From Actinomadura viridilutea (lineage in GTDB: Bacteria > Actinomycetota > Actinomycetes > Streptosporangiales > Streptosporangiaceae), in NCBI GenBank assembly GCA_003001795.1, contig PVNI01000007.1:62001-126000 (forward strand): DNA of 64,000 bases, given 5' to 3'. Both the position numbers and the translations under genes were made by a program. The stretch's first letter is position 1; every line of letters begins with the position of its first letter. Positions 1 to 8,386 of the stretch are shown piece by piece. The notes under the pieces are model-generated. The model worked only from the letters and a program-made list of their open reading frames with translations, ran no database searches and had not been told where the DNA came from.

Positions 1-350
1 CGACGGACGCGGCCGCGTCGGTGAACTCGCCGCAGTCGATCAGGCAGGCCGCCGAGACGGGCGTTCCGCTGGCCGGGGGACCGGCCGCCCCGCGCGGCGC
101 CACGGCCCGCATCGTCGGCAGGCCGGTCGTCGCGCACGGCGCCACCGCGTTCCGCCTGCGCGCCACCGGCCCCGGCACCGCGTACGCGCACGTCTGGGAC
201 GGCAGGGTCCTCGGCACCAAGAGGATCACCATCACCCGCGCCGGCACCGTCGCCGTGACCGTCCCCGGCACGACGGGCTACCTGGCCGTCGCCTTCGCGT
301 CCGCGGCGGGGGGAACCGCCAGCGGCGTCGCCCCGCTCACCGGCCGCTGA
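1..350 (+). CDS. C-terminal fragment of an unknown (probably exported) protein
   Basis: The reading frame is open from the left edge, with the first full codon at base 3, and stops at 348-350, so only the last 116 or so residues are seen. The tail is rich in Ala, Gly, Thr and Val with alternating beta-strand-like stretches (for example TARIVGRPVVAHG and TVAVTVPGTTGYLAV) and has no Cys. This suggests a beta-sandwich tail of a secreted protein. A GTG at 21 lies in frame but has no ribosome binding site, so it is not taken as the start. The family is not recognised. A hairpin follows at 378-404. Confidence 0.6.
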   Translation, partial: TDAAASVNSPQSIRQAAETGVPLAGGPAAPRGATARIVGRPVVAHGATAFRLRATGPGTAYAHVWDGRVLGTKRITITRAGTVAVTVPGTTGYLAVAFASAAGGTASGVAPLTGR

Positions 351-377
351 CCGCCCCCGTCGCCGGCGTCCGGGCCC

Positions 378-404
378 GCCCGGACCGCCGTCCGCGGTCC
401 GGGC
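378..404. terminator. Hairpin between convergent genes, likely bidirectional terminator
   Basis: GCCCGGACC (378-386) pairs perfectly with GGTCCGGGC (396-404) around a 9-nt loop. It sits between the end of the first gene (350) and the end of the leftward GntR gene (415). There is no T-tract, which is usual in high-GC actinomycetes, so termination is inferred from position and stem strength. Confidence 0.5.
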
Positions 405-414
405 GCCGGGGCGG

Positions 415-1152
415 TCACTTGCCGACGAGGGTGTGCGAGAAGGAGTAGCGCTTGGCCCGGTAGACGTGGCTGCCGTACTCGACCGCGCGGCCGGTGTCGT
501 CGTAGGCGACGCGGGTCATGGTCAGCAGCGGCGCCCCGCGGGGCTCGTCGAGCAGGCGGCCCTCGGCGGCCGTGGCGGCGCGGGCGCCGATCGTCTGGTG
601 GGCGATGCGCAGGTTGACCCCGGCCGCGCGCAGCGTCTCGTAGAGGCTGTGCCGCTCCAGGTGGTCGGCGGTGACGTCGAGCACGTCCAGCGGCAGGTGG
701 TTGGTCATCAGGGCGAGCGGGGCGTCGCCGGTGAGCCGCAGCCGTCGCAGCAGCACGACCTCGGCGTCGACCGGGACGCCCAGCTGCTTGGCGACCTGCG
801 GACTCGCGGGCACCGGGCCGAACTCCAGCACGCGCGTGGACGGCCGCTCGCCCGCCGCCGCCAGGTCGTCGTACAGGCTGGACAGCTCGATGGGACGCTG
901 CACCTGCGGCTGCACGACCTGCGTGCCGACCCCGCGCCGCCGCACCAGCAGGCCCTTGTCCACCAAGTGCTGGATGGCCTGGCGCACCGTGGGCCGCGAC
1001 AGCCGGCAGCGCGCCGCCAGCTCCATCTCGTTCTCCAGGCGCGTGCCCGGGGGGAGGGCGCCGCTGCGGATCGCCTCCTCCAGCTGCTGGGCGAGCTGGA
1101 AGTAGAGCGGGACCGGGCTGGTCCGGTCCACGGAGACAGAAGCTCTGTGCAC
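415..1152 (-). CDS. GntR/HutC-family transcriptional regulator, probable regulator of the iol operon
   Basis: This 245-aa protein has an N-terminal winged helix (residues 10-75; VPLYFQLAQQLEEAIRSG and LSRPTVRQAIQHLVDKGLL are the classical GntR signatures) and a C-terminal UTRA ligand-binding domain (about 95-235). HutC-type GntR proteins usually repress a neighbouring catabolic operon until a pathway metabolite binds UTRA. The gene is divergent from the inositol operon across 212 bp that hold a perfect palindrome at 1223-1236, so control of iol genes is a reasonable inference. The start is a GTG at 1150-1152. The ligand is not known from sequence. Confidence 0.85.
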   Translation of the reverse strand: MHRASVSVDRTSPVPLYFQLAQQLEEAIRSGALPPGTRLENEMELAARCRLSRPTVRQAIQHLVDKGLLVRRRGVGTQVVQPQVQRPIELSSLYDDLAAAGERPSTRVLEFGPVPASPQVAKQLGVPVDAEVVLLRRLRLTGDAPLALMTNHLPLDVLDVTADHLERHSLYETLRAAGVNLRIAHQTIGARAATAAEGRLLDEPRGAPLLTMTRVAYDDTGRAVEYGSHVYRAKRYSFSHTLVGK

Positions 1153-1222
1153 AGTCGGGGCTCCCTAGGTGAGGACGGCACGAGGATAGTCGGACCGTGT
1201 TACGAATAAGTCAGGGAGTCTT

Positions 1223-1245
1223 AATGTCAGGACATTCTCTTGACA
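1223..1245. promoter_or_regulatory. Palindromic operator and -35-like element upstream of iolG
   Basis: AATGTC-AG-GACATT (1223-1236) is a perfect inverted repeat in an AT-richer patch, followed by TTGACA at 1240-1245. The outer TGTCA (1225-1229) and TGACA (1241-1245) also mirror each other. It lies 120 bp before iolG and 70 bp before the gntR start, as expected for a shared GntR operator. No good -10 is seen 17 bp after the TTGACA, so the exact promoter is uncertain. Confidence 0.45.
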
Positions 1246-1364
1246 GTATATGGATCGTTCCATGAGGCTTGATCACGTCCGGGGCGCGCCGCCCCCGCAC
1301 GGCGCGCGGCCCGGGGGCGCCTCGGGGGCCGCGTTCGCGCGCGGCCGGACATCGGGAGGTCGGA

Positions 1365-2372
1365 ATGAGGGTCGGGCTGGCCGGAGCGGGACGCATCGGG
1401 GCCGGGCACGCCGAGACGCTGAGCAGCCTGGCGTCCGTCGACTCGGTGGTGGTGGCCGACGCCGACGCGGCGCGGGCGCGGGAGGTGGCCGCGAAGGTCG
1501 GGGCGGAGGCGGCCCCCTCGGTGGACGCGCTGTTCGCGTCGGGGCTGGACGCCCTGGTCGTCGCCGCGGTCACCAGCGCGCACGCCGAGCTCGTCGTCCG
1601 CGCCGTGAAGGCCGGGCTGCCGGTGTTCTGCGAAAAGCCCCTCGCCCCCGACATCGACGGCACGCTGCGGCTGATGGACGCCGTCCGGGGGTCGGACGTG
1701 CCGGTGCAGGTCGGGTTCCAGCGGCGCTTCGACGCCGGGCACGTCGCGGCGCGCGAGGCGGTGCGGTCGGGGCGGCTCGGCTGGGTGCACACCCTCCGCT
1801 CGTGCACGCTGGACCCGGCGCCGCCGCCCGCCGCCTACATCCGCGGCTCGGGCGGCCTGTTCCGCGACTGCTCGGTGCACGACTTCGACGCCATCCGCTT
1901 CGTCACCGGACGCGAGGTGACGCGCGTGTGCGCCACCGGCTCCAACCGGGGCGCCGACTTCTTCGCCGAGGCCGGCGACGTCGACACGGCCGCCGCGCTG
2001 CTCACCCTCGACGACGGCACCCTGGCCCTGGTGTCGGCGACCCGCTACAACGCGGCCGGCTACGACGTGCGGCTGGAGGTGTTCGGATCGGCCGGCAGCG
2101 TGGTCGCCGGACTGGACGACCGCACCCCGCTGAACCCGGCCGACGAGCGCGGGCCCGGGCTGCGCCCCGCCGGCCCGCCGCACGCGCACTTCCTCGACCG
2201 GTTCGCCGAGGCGTACGCGAGCGAGCTCGGCGCCTTCGTCGACGTGGCGGCCGGGCGCATGGACAACCCCTGCCCACCCGAGGAGAGTCTGGAGGCGCTC
2301 TACGTGGCCGAGGCATGCGAGCTGTCGCGGCGCGAGGACCGCGTCGTGACGATGGAGGAGGTCCGTCGATGA
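1365..2372 (+). CDS. iolG: myo-inositol 2-dehydrogenase (Gfo/Idh/MocA family)
   Basis: This is predicted to oxidise myo-inositol to scyllo-inosose with NAD+, the first step of inositol catabolism. The 335-aa protein has the Rossmann motif GAGRIG at residues 7-12 and the family EKP motif at 90-92, where the Lys is catalytic. It also has the GFQRRFD segment typical of inositol dehydrogenases. The length matches IolG (335-345 aa). The start is the ATG at 1365 behind GGGAGGT (1354-1360); an upstream in-frame start would add an unrelated Arg-rich tail. It is the first gene of the operon and overlaps iolE by ATGA. Substrate specificity is inferred from the operon, since related enzymes act on other sugars. 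Confidence 0.88.
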   Translation: MRVGLAGAGRIGAGHAETLSSLASVDSVVVADADAARAREVAAKVGAEAAPSVDALFASGLDALVVAAVTSAHAELVVRAVKAGLPVFCEKPLAPDIDGTLRLMDAVRGSDVPVQVGFQRRFDAGHVAAREAVRSGRLGWVHTLRSCTLDPAPPPAAYIRGSGGLFRDCSVHDFDAIRFVTGREVTRVCATGSNRGADFFAEAGDVDTAAALLTLDDGTLALVSATRYNAAGYDVRLEVFGSAGSVVAGLDDRTPLNPADERGPGLRPAGPPHAHFLDRFAEAYASELGAFVDVAAGRMDNPCPPEESLEALYVAEACELSRREDRVVTMEEVRR

Positions 2373-3241
2373 TCGCCGCGGAGCGGGTGGCGGGCGCCCC
2401 GATCTCCTGGGGCGTGTGCGAGGTGCCGGACTGGGGCCACCAGATGGCGCCCGACCGCGTCCTGGCGGAGATGCGCGACCTCGGGCTGGCCGCCGCCGAG
2501 TTCGGCCCCGACGGCTTCCTGCCCGCCGACCCCGCCGAACGCGCCCGCCTGCTGGCGTCGTACGGGCTGCGGCCGGTCGGCGGGTTCGTGCCGCTCGTCC
2601 TGCACGACGCCGCGCGCGACCCGCTGCCGGACCTGTCCCGCGCGCTCGACGGCTTCGGCGGGCCCGGCGCCGTCGTCGTGCTCGCCGCGGCCACCGGGCT
2701 GGACGGCTACGACCGGCGCCCCGACCTCGACGCCGGCGCCTGGCGGACGCTGCTGGACAACCTGCGCCGGGCCGCCGCGCACGCCGCCGACCGCGGCCAC
2801 CGCGCCGTCCTGCACCCGCACGTCGGCACCGTCGTCGAACGCGGCGACGAGGTGGACCGCGTGCTCGACGGCACCGACGTGCCGCTCTGCCTGGACACCG
2901 GGCACCTGCTCATCGGCGGCGTGGACCCCCTCGCCCTGGCCCGCGCGGCCGCCGACCGCGTCGCCCACGTCCACCTCAAGGACGTCGACGCGCGGCTGGC
3001 CGAGCAGGTGCGGGACGGGCGACTCGCCTACACCGAGGCGGTCCGCCAGGGCATATACCGGCCGTTGGGACGCGGCGACGTCGACGTGCGCGGCATCGTC
3101 GGCGCGCTGGAGTCGTCCGGCTACCAGGGCTGGTACGTCCTGGAGCAGGACACCGTGCTCGCCGCCGAGCCGCCGCCCGGAGCCGGGCCGCGCGACGACG
3201 TCGCCGCGAGCATCTCCTACCTGCGAGGCGGCGCGTCATGA
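2369..3241 (+). CDS. iolE: Inosose dehydratase (xylose-isomerase-like TIM barrel)
   Basis: This is predicted to dehydrate scyllo-inosose to 3D-(3,5/4)-trihydroxycyclohexane-1,2-dione. The 290-aa protein begins with the family segment ISWGV (12-16). It carries HPHVGT (149-154), CLDTGH (174-179) and HVHLKD near 203, which supply metal ligands in the sugar phosphate isomerase/epimerase fold. The start ATG lies inside the iolG stop (ATGA), giving translational coupling. IolI-type isomerases share the fold, but HPHVGT and the operon position favour IolE. Confidence 0.88.
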   Translation: MIAAERVAGAPISWGVCEVPDWGHQMAPDRVLAEMRDLGLAAAEFGPDGFLPADPAERARLLASYGLRPVGGFVPLVLHDAARDPLPDLSRALDGFGGPGAVVVLAAATGLDGYDRRPDLDAGAWRTLLDNLRRAAAHAADRGHRAVLHPHVGTVVERGDEVDRVLDGTDVPLCLDTGHLLIGGVDPLALARAAADRVAHVHLKDVDARLAEQVRDGRLAYTEAVRQGIYRPLGRGDVDVRGIVGALESSGYQGWYVLEQDTVLAAEPPPGAGPRDDVAASISYLRGGAS

Positions 3242-4206
3242 CCCACGACCTGATCACCATGGGCCGCGTCAGCGTGGACGTCTACCCGCTGCAGGTCGGC
3301 GTCCCGCTCGAGGACGTCGAGACGTTCGGCAAGTACCTCGGCGGCAGCCCCACGAACGTCGCCGTCGCCGCGGCCCGCCACGGCCGCCGCACCGCCGTCA
3401 TCACCCGCACCGGCGACGACCCGTTCGGCCGGTTCGTCCACCGGGCGCTGCGCGGATACGGCGTGGACGACCGCTTCGTCACGGCCGTGCCGGACCTGCC
3501 CACGCCGCTGGCGTTCTGCGAGATCTTCCCGCCCGACGACTTCCCGCTGTACTTCTACCGGCGGCCCAAGGCGCCCGACATGCAGATCGAGCCCGGCGAG
3601 CTGGACCTGGACGCCATCCGCGCCGCCACCCTGTTCTGGGCCACCGCCACCGGGCTGTCCGACGAGCCCAGCCGCGAGGCGACGCTCACCGCGCTCGCCG
3701 CGCACCCCGGCACCACCATCCTGGACCTCGACTACCGGCCGATGTTCTGGTCGTCGGCCGACGACGCCCGCCGCGAGATCGGCGAGGCCCTGCGGCACGT
3801 CGCCGTCGCCGTCGGCAACCTGGAGGAGTGCCGGGTCGCCGTCGGGGAGGACGAGCCGCTCGCCGCCGCCCGCGCCCTGCTCGACCGCGGCGTCCGCGTC
3901 GCCGTCGTCAAGCTGGGGCCGCACGGCGTGCTGGCGGCCACGCGCGACGAGACGGTGCGGGTGCCGCCGATCGAGGTCGAGGTCGTCAACGGGCTCGGCG
4001 CCGGCGACGCCTTCGGCGGGGCGCTGTGCCACGGGCTGCTGTCCGGCTGGGACCTGGAGCGCATGATCCGGTTCGCCTCGGCGGCGGGGGCGCTGGTGGC
4101 GTCCCGCATCGCCTGCGCCGACGCCATGCCCGCCACCGACGAGGTGGAGCGGCTGTTGAGAGAGGACGCCATGACACCGACGACGTCCGGCGAGGGCGCG
4201 CCGTGA
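3238..4206 (+). CDS. iolC: 5-dehydro-2-deoxygluconokinase (PfkB family)
   Basis: This is predicted to phosphorylate 5-dehydro-2-deoxy-D-gluconate with ATP. The 322-aa protein shows the PfkB N-terminal substrate loop GGSPTN at about residue 35 and the C-terminal signature GLGAGDAFGG near 252-261, whose Asp is the catalytic base and whose Gly residues form the anion hole. The start ATG overlaps the iolE stop by 4 bp and the end overlaps the next gene by GTGA. The family also contains ribo- and fructokinases; the IolC call rests on the operon and overall resemblance. Confidence 0.88.
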   Translation: MTHDLITMGRVSVDVYPLQVGVPLEDVETFGKYLGGSPTNVAVAAARHGRRTAVITRTGDDPFGRFVHRALRGYGVDDRFVTAVPDLPTPLAFCEIFPPDDFPLYFYRRPKAPDMQIEPGELDLDAIRAATLFWATATGLSDEPSREATLTALAAHPGTTILDLDYRPMFWSSADDARREIGEALRHVAVAVGNLEECRVAVGEDEPLAAARALLDRGVRVAVVKLGPHGVLAATRDETVRVPPIEVEVVNGLGAGDAFGGALCHGLLSGWDLERMIRFASAAGALVASRIACADAMPATDEVERLLREDAMTPTTSGEGAP

Positions 4207-5093
4207 GCGCCGGCACCTTCGCGGAACGCTACGCCGAGCTGGTCGAGATCCGCGCCACCCGGCCGGAGGCGGTCGCGCAGGCCGCCGCGCGGCGGGTGCG
4301 GCGCGCCGCCGTGCCCGGCCCGACCGGCCGGCTGATGATCGTCGCCGCCGACCATCCGGCGCGCGGCGCGCTGGCCGCCCGCGGCGACCCGCTCGCCATG
4401 GCCGACCGCCGCGACCTGCTCGAACGCATCTGCGTCGCGCTGTCGCGGCCCGGCGTGGACGGCGTGCTCGGCACCCCCGACGTCATCGAGGACCTGCTGC
4501 TGCTCGGCGTCCTGGACGACAAGGTCGTCCTCGGGTCGATGAACCGGGGCGGCCTCGCGGGCGCCGCCTTCGAAGCCGACGACCGGTTCACCGCCTACGA
4601 CGCCGACGCGATCGCCGCCGCCGGGCTCGACGGCGGCAAGATGCTGCTGCGGGTCGACTACGGCGACCCGGCCACCGCGCGCACCCTCGAGGGCTGCGCC
4701 CGCGCGGTGTCCGCGTTGGCCGGGCACCGGCTCATGGCCATGGTCGAGCCGTTCGTGTCCCGGCGCGAGGCGGGCGGCAGGCTGACCAACGTCCTGACCA
4801 CCGAGGCCATGAGCAAGGCGGTCGCGATCGCCTCCGGCCTGGGCGCCACGTCCGCGTACACCTGGCTGAAGGTGCCGGTGGTGGACCGGATGGAGCAGGT
4901 GATGGCGGCGTCCACGCTGCCCGCCGTGCTGCTCGGCGGCGAGGTGCCCGCCGACCCCGGCGAGGCCCTGTCCGCCTGGCAGAAGGCCCTGGCGCTGCCG
5001 ACCGTGCGCGGACTGGTCGTCGGCCGCGCCCTGCTGTACCCCTCCGACGACGACGTCGCCGGAGCCGTCGACGCCGCGGTGAGGCTGCTGTGA
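4203..5093 (+). CDS. iolJ: Cgl0158-type aldolase, probable 5-dehydro-2-deoxyphosphogluconate aldolase (IolJ role)
   Basis: This 296-aa (beta/alpha)8 protein resembles the Cgl0158 family found in actinobacterial inositol operons in place of a classical FBA-type IolJ. Visible landmarks are VAADHPARGAL, GTPDVIEDLLLLG and SAYTWLKVPVVDRMEQV, whose Lys is a candidate Schiff-base residue. Its expected role is to cleave 2-deoxy-5-keto-gluconate 6-phosphate into dihydroxyacetone phosphate and malonic semialdehyde. The start is a GTG inside the iolC stop. The assignment is by family and context; no separate FBA-type aldolase is present in the operon. Confidence 0.75.
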   Translation: MSAGTFAERYAELVEIRATRPEAVAQAAARRVRRAAVPGPTGRLMIVAADHPARGALAARGDPLAMADRRDLLERICVALSRPGVDGVLGTPDVIEDLLLLGVLDDKVVLGSMNRGGLAGAAFEADDRFTAYDADAIAAAGLDGGKMLLRVDYGDPATARTLEGCARAVSALAGHRLMAMVEPFVSRREAGGRLTNVLTTEAMSKAVAIASGLGATSAYTWLKVPVVDRMEQVMAASTLPAVLLGGEVPADPGEALSAWQKALALPTVRGLVVGRALLYPSDDDVAGAVDAAVRLL

Positions 5094-5929
5094 GTCCCTA
5101 CCTGACCGAGATCACGCCGGAGAAGGCGGGCTGGACCTATTCGGGCCTGCGCGTCGTCGCCCTGCCGCCGGGCGGCGAGCACGCGCTGCGCACCGGCGAG
5201 GAGGAGATGCTCGTCCTGCCGCTCGCCGGCTCCTGCACGGTGACGATCGACGGCGCGGTCTTCGAGCTGCAGGGCCGCCGGAGCGTCTTCACCCGCGTCA
5301 CGGACTTCGCCTACGCGCCCCGCGACGCCGAGGTGACGATCCGCTCCGCGGGCGGCGGGCGGTTCGCGCTGCCGTCGGCGCGCTGCGAGGCGCGGCTGAC
5401 GCCGCGCTACGGCCCCGCCGAGGGCGTGCCCGTCGAACTGCGCGGCGCCGGGCAGGCCAGCCGGCAGGTCAACAACTTCTGCACGCCCGAGGCGTTCGAG
5501 GCCGACCGGCTCATCGCCTGCGAGGTGCTGACGCCCGGCGGCAACTGGTCGTCCTACCCGCCGCACAAGCACGACGAGGACCGGCCCGGCGAGAGCGTCC
5601 TGGAGGAGATCTACTACTTCGAGGTCGCCGACGGGCCCGCCGGGCCCGGCATGGGCTACCAGCGCGTCTACGGCACGCCGGAGCGGCCGATCGACGTGCT
5701 GGAGGAGGTCCGCACCGGGGACGTGGTGCTGATCCCGCACGGCTGGCACGGCCCGTCGATGGCCGTCCCCGGGTACGACCTCTACTACCTGAACGTCATG
5801 GCGGGGCCGGGGCCCGAGCGCGCGTGGCGGATCTGCGACGACCCCGCGCACGCCTGGGTCCGCGACACCTGGCCCGGGCAGCCGCTCGACCCGCGGCTCC
5901 CACTGACCTCGACGGAGGAACGATCATGA
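5090..5929 (+). CDS. iolB: 5-deoxy-glucuronate isomerase
   Basis: This is predicted to convert 5-deoxy-D-glucuronate to 5-dehydro-2-deoxy-D-gluconate. The 279-aa bicupin has the cupin metal site PPHKHDED near residues 157-164 and a later HGWHGPS His pair. The length is normal for IolB. The start GTG overlaps the preceding stop (GTGA) and the end overlaps iolD (ATGA). Gene order places it after the aldolase although its reaction comes earlier, which is common in iol operons. Confidence 0.92.
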   Translation: MSPYLTEITPEKAGWTYSGLRVVALPPGGEHALRTGEEEMLVLPLAGSCTVTIDGAVFELQGRRSVFTRVTDFAYAPRDAEVTIRSAGGGRFALPSARCEARLTPRYGPAEGVPVELRGAGQASRQVNNFCTPEAFEADRLIACEVLTPGGNWSSYPPHKHDEDRPGESVLEEIYYFEVADGPAGPGMGYQRVYGTPERPIDVLEEVRTGDVVLIPHGWHGPSMAVPGYDLYYLNVMAGPGPERAWRICDDPAHAWVRDTWPGQPLDPRLPLTSTEERS

Positions 5930-7797
5930 GGCTGACGGTCGGCCAGGCGGTGGTGCGGTTCCTGGCGGCGCAGCGCGTCGAACGCGACGGCGTGCGGCAG
6001 CGCCTGTTCGGGGGGTGCTTCGGCATCTTCGGGCACGGCAACGTCGCCGGGATCGGGCAGGCGCTCGCCGAGTACGCCGACGAGTACGGCGCGGACTTCC
6101 GCTACTACCAGGCGCGCAACGAGCAGGCGATGGTGCACACCGCCGTCGGGTACGCGCGCATGCACGACCGGCTGCGGGTGCTGGCCTGCACCACCTCGAT
6201 CGGCCCCGGCGCGACCAACATGGTGACCGGCGCGGCCCTGGCCACCATCAACCGTCTGCCCGTCCTGCTGCTGCCCGGCGACATCTTCGCCACCCGCCGC
6301 GCCAACCCAGTCCTGCAGGAGCTGGAGGACCCGCGGTCGTACGACGTGTCGGTCAACGACTGCCTCAAGCCCGTGTCGGTGTTCTGGGACCGGATCAACC
6401 GGCCCGAGCAGCTGCCGTCGGCGCTGCTGGCGGCGATGCGGGTGCTGACCGATCCGGCGGCGACCGGGGCGGTGACCCTGGCGCTGCCCCAGGACGTGCA
6501 GGCCGAGGCGCACGACTGGCCGGACGAGCTGTTCGCCGAGCGCACCTGGCACGTGCCGCGCCCGGTGCCGGAGCCGGCCGCGCTGCGGCGGGCGGTGGAC
6601 GCGCTGCGCGGCGCGCGGCGGCCGCTGATCGTCGCGGGCGGCGGGGTGATCTACTCCGACGCCTGCGCCGAGCTGGCCGCGTTCGCCGAGGCGACGGGCA
6701 TTCCGGTGGCCGAGACCCAGGCGGGCAAGGGCGCGCTGCCATGGGGGCACCCGTGCGCGGTCGGCGCGGTCGGCGCGACCGGCACGACGGCGGCGAACGC
6801 GCTGGCGCGCCGCGCCGACGTGGTCCTGGGGATCGGCACGCGCTACAGCGACTTCACCACGGCGTCGCACAGCCTGTTCGCCGATCCGGGCGTGCGGTTC
6901 GTCAACCTGAACATCACCGGGTTCGACGCGGCCAAGCTGTCCGGGGAGATGCTCGTCGCCGACGCCCGCGAAGGGCTCGCGGCCCTGCGCCGCGAACTGG
7001 AGGACCACCGGGTGGCCGACTCCTACCAGGCCGAGATCGCGGAGCTGACCGCGTCGTGGAACGCGACGGTCGACCGCGCCTACGGCCTGGGGCACGGGCC
7101 GCTCCCGGCGCAGTCGGAGGTGATCGGGGCGGTCAACGCGGCGGCCGGACCGCGCGACGTGGTGGTGTGCGCGGCCGGGTCCATGCCCGGCGAGCTGCAC
7201 AAGCTGTGGCGGCCCGCCGGTCCGCGGACCTACCACGTCGAGTACGGCTACTCCTGCATGGGCTACGAGGTGGCCGGCGGTCTGGGCGTGAAGATGGCCG
7301 CGCCGGACCGCGAGGTGTTCGTGCTGGTGGGCGACGGCTCGTACCTGATGATGGCCCAGGAGCTCGTCACCGCCGTGGCCGAAGGCGTCAAGCTCATCGT
7401 CGTGATCGTGCAGAACCACGGGTTCGCCTCGATCGGCGGGCTGTCGGAGCAGGTGGGCGCGCAGCGGTTCGGCACCCGCTACCGCTACCGCGACGACAGC
7501 GGACACCTCGACGGCGGCCTCCTTCCGGTGGACCTGGCCGCCAACGCCGCCAGCCTGGGCGCCCACGTCATCCGCGCCACCACCATCGACGAGCTGCGGG
7601 ACGCGCTGGAACAGGCCAAGGCCGCGTCGCACACCACGGTGGTGCACATCGAGACCGACCCTCTGGTGCCCGCGCCCGACAGCGAGGCGTGGTGGGACGT
7701 GCCGGTGGCCGAGGTGTCGGGACTGGAGGCGACCCGCCAGGCCCGCGCCCGTTACGAGAAGGAACAGCAGGCCCAGCGGCACTACCTGGGAACGTAG
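5926..7797 (+). CDS. iolD: 3D-(3,5/4)-trihydroxycyclohexane-1,2-dione hydrolase (ThDP-dependent)
   Basis: This ring-opening hydrolase turns the diketone made by IolE into 5-deoxy-D-glucuronate. The 623-aa protein is a thiamine-diphosphate enzyme of the acetolactate synthase fold. The ThDP-activating Glu is E66 (ARNEQAM), and the C-terminal cofactor motif begins with GDGSYL near residue 469. The start is the ATG at 5926 behind GGAGG (5914-5918), overlapping iolB. It is the last gene of the operon, followed by hairpins at 7807-7827 and 7850-7880. No iolA, inositol transporter or inosose isomerase is encoded nearby, so those must lie elsewhere. Confidence 0.93.
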   Translation: MRLTVGQAVVRFLAAQRVERDGVRQRLFGGCFGIFGHGNVAGIGQALAEYADEYGADFRYYQARNEQAMVHTAVGYARMHDRLRVLACTTSIGPGATNMVTGAALATINRLPVLLLPGDIFATRRANPVLQELEDPRSYDVSVNDCLKPVSVFWDRINRPEQLPSALLAAMRVLTDPAATGAVTLALPQDVQAEAHDWPDELFAERTWHVPRPVPEPAALRRAVDALRGARRPLIVAGGGVIYSDACAELAAFAEATGIPVAETQAGKGALPWGHPCAVGAVGATGTTAANALARRADVVLGIGTRYSDFTTASHSLFADPGVRFVNLNITGFDAAKLSGEMLVADAREGLAALRRELEDHRVADSYQAEIAELTASWNATVDRAYGLGHGPLPAQSEVIGAVNAAAGPRDVVVCAAGSMPGELHKLWRPAGPRTYHVEYGYSCMGYEVAGGLGVKMAAPDREVFVLVGDGSYLMMAQELVTAVAEGVKLIVVIVQNHGFASIGGLSEQVGAQRFGTRYRYRDDSGHLDGGLLPVDLAANAASLGAHVIRATTIDELRDALEQAKAASHTTVVHIETDPLVPAPDSEAWWDVPVAEVSGLEATRQARARYEKEQQAQRHYLGT

Positions 7798-7806
7798 GAA
7801 ACGCCG

Positions 7807-7827
7807 GGCGGCGCCGATCACGCCGCC
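7807..7827 (+). terminator. First hairpin after iolD
   Basis: GGCGGCG (7807-7813) pairs with CGCCGCC (7821-7827) over a 7-nt loop, 10 bp after the iolD stop. It is weaker than the next hairpin and may act together with it. Confidence 0.45.
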
Positions 7828-7849
7828 GTCCAGGACCATCGGACCGTCC

Positions 7850-7880
7850 TCGCCCCCGCCGCGTGACGTGGCGGGGGCGA
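7850..7880 (+). terminator. Strong terminator hairpin closing the iol operon
   Basis: TCGCCCCCGCC (7850-7860) and GGCGGGGGCGA (7870-7880) form a perfect 11-bp stem with a 9-nt loop, with no poly-T after it. Its location between iolD and the next small gene supports a high-GC type terminator. Confidence 0.65.
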
Positions 7881-8013
7881 CCGCATGCCGAGACGTTTGG
7901 CCGATGCAGGCTTCTTGAGAAGTCCCACATCACTTTTGGCATGGGCATGGCCATAGTGCCGGATGCCGGGGAAACGGTGCAGGACGGCACCAATTCACAC
8001 CCAGGAGGGGCAC

Positions 8014-8316
8014 ATGGTGGGCATGCTGTGCAAGATGGGGCTGTCGTCCAACGTCATGTACACGATGGGGTTCGTGTCCATCGGCATGTCGGTGGCGTCG
8101 TGGATGCTGTCCCGCAACCTCGAACCGGCGGGCATCGACCGGGCCGACCGGTGGGGCATCTACATCGGGCAGTGGGCCCCGACCTTCTTCGCGCTGGGGT
8201 GCGCCATGCGCATGGAGGAGCAGTGGGGACGGCCGCGTCCGCACGAGGCGATGGAGCCGGGCCGCGAGCGGCTCCGGGAGGCCGAGCCCGTCGGCGGGGC
8301 GCCCGTCGGGGGCTGA
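8014..8316 (+). CDS. Small predicted membrane protein
   Basis: This 100-aa hypothetical protein has one or two hydrophobic segments (NVMYTMGFVSIGMSVASWM near residues 14-32 and WAPTFFALGCAM near 54-65) and a charged C-terminal tail. The start ATG at 8014 follows an excellent ribosome binding site, AGGAGGGG (8003-8010). An upstream in-frame start at 7963 would add 17 residues with no supporting signal. The function is unknown. It stands alone behind the iol terminators. Confidence 0.6.
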   Translation: MVGMLCKMGLSSNVMYTMGFVSIGMSVASWMLSRNLEPAGIDRADRWGIYIGQWAPTFFALGCAMRMEEQWGRPRPHEAMEPGRERLREAEPVGGAPVGG

Positions 8317-8386
8317 CCCCGGGCCGGGCGCGCGGGATCGGCGGATCGCGGCGTCTACCCGCCGGTAAAGGGGCAGGATCGGGGGC

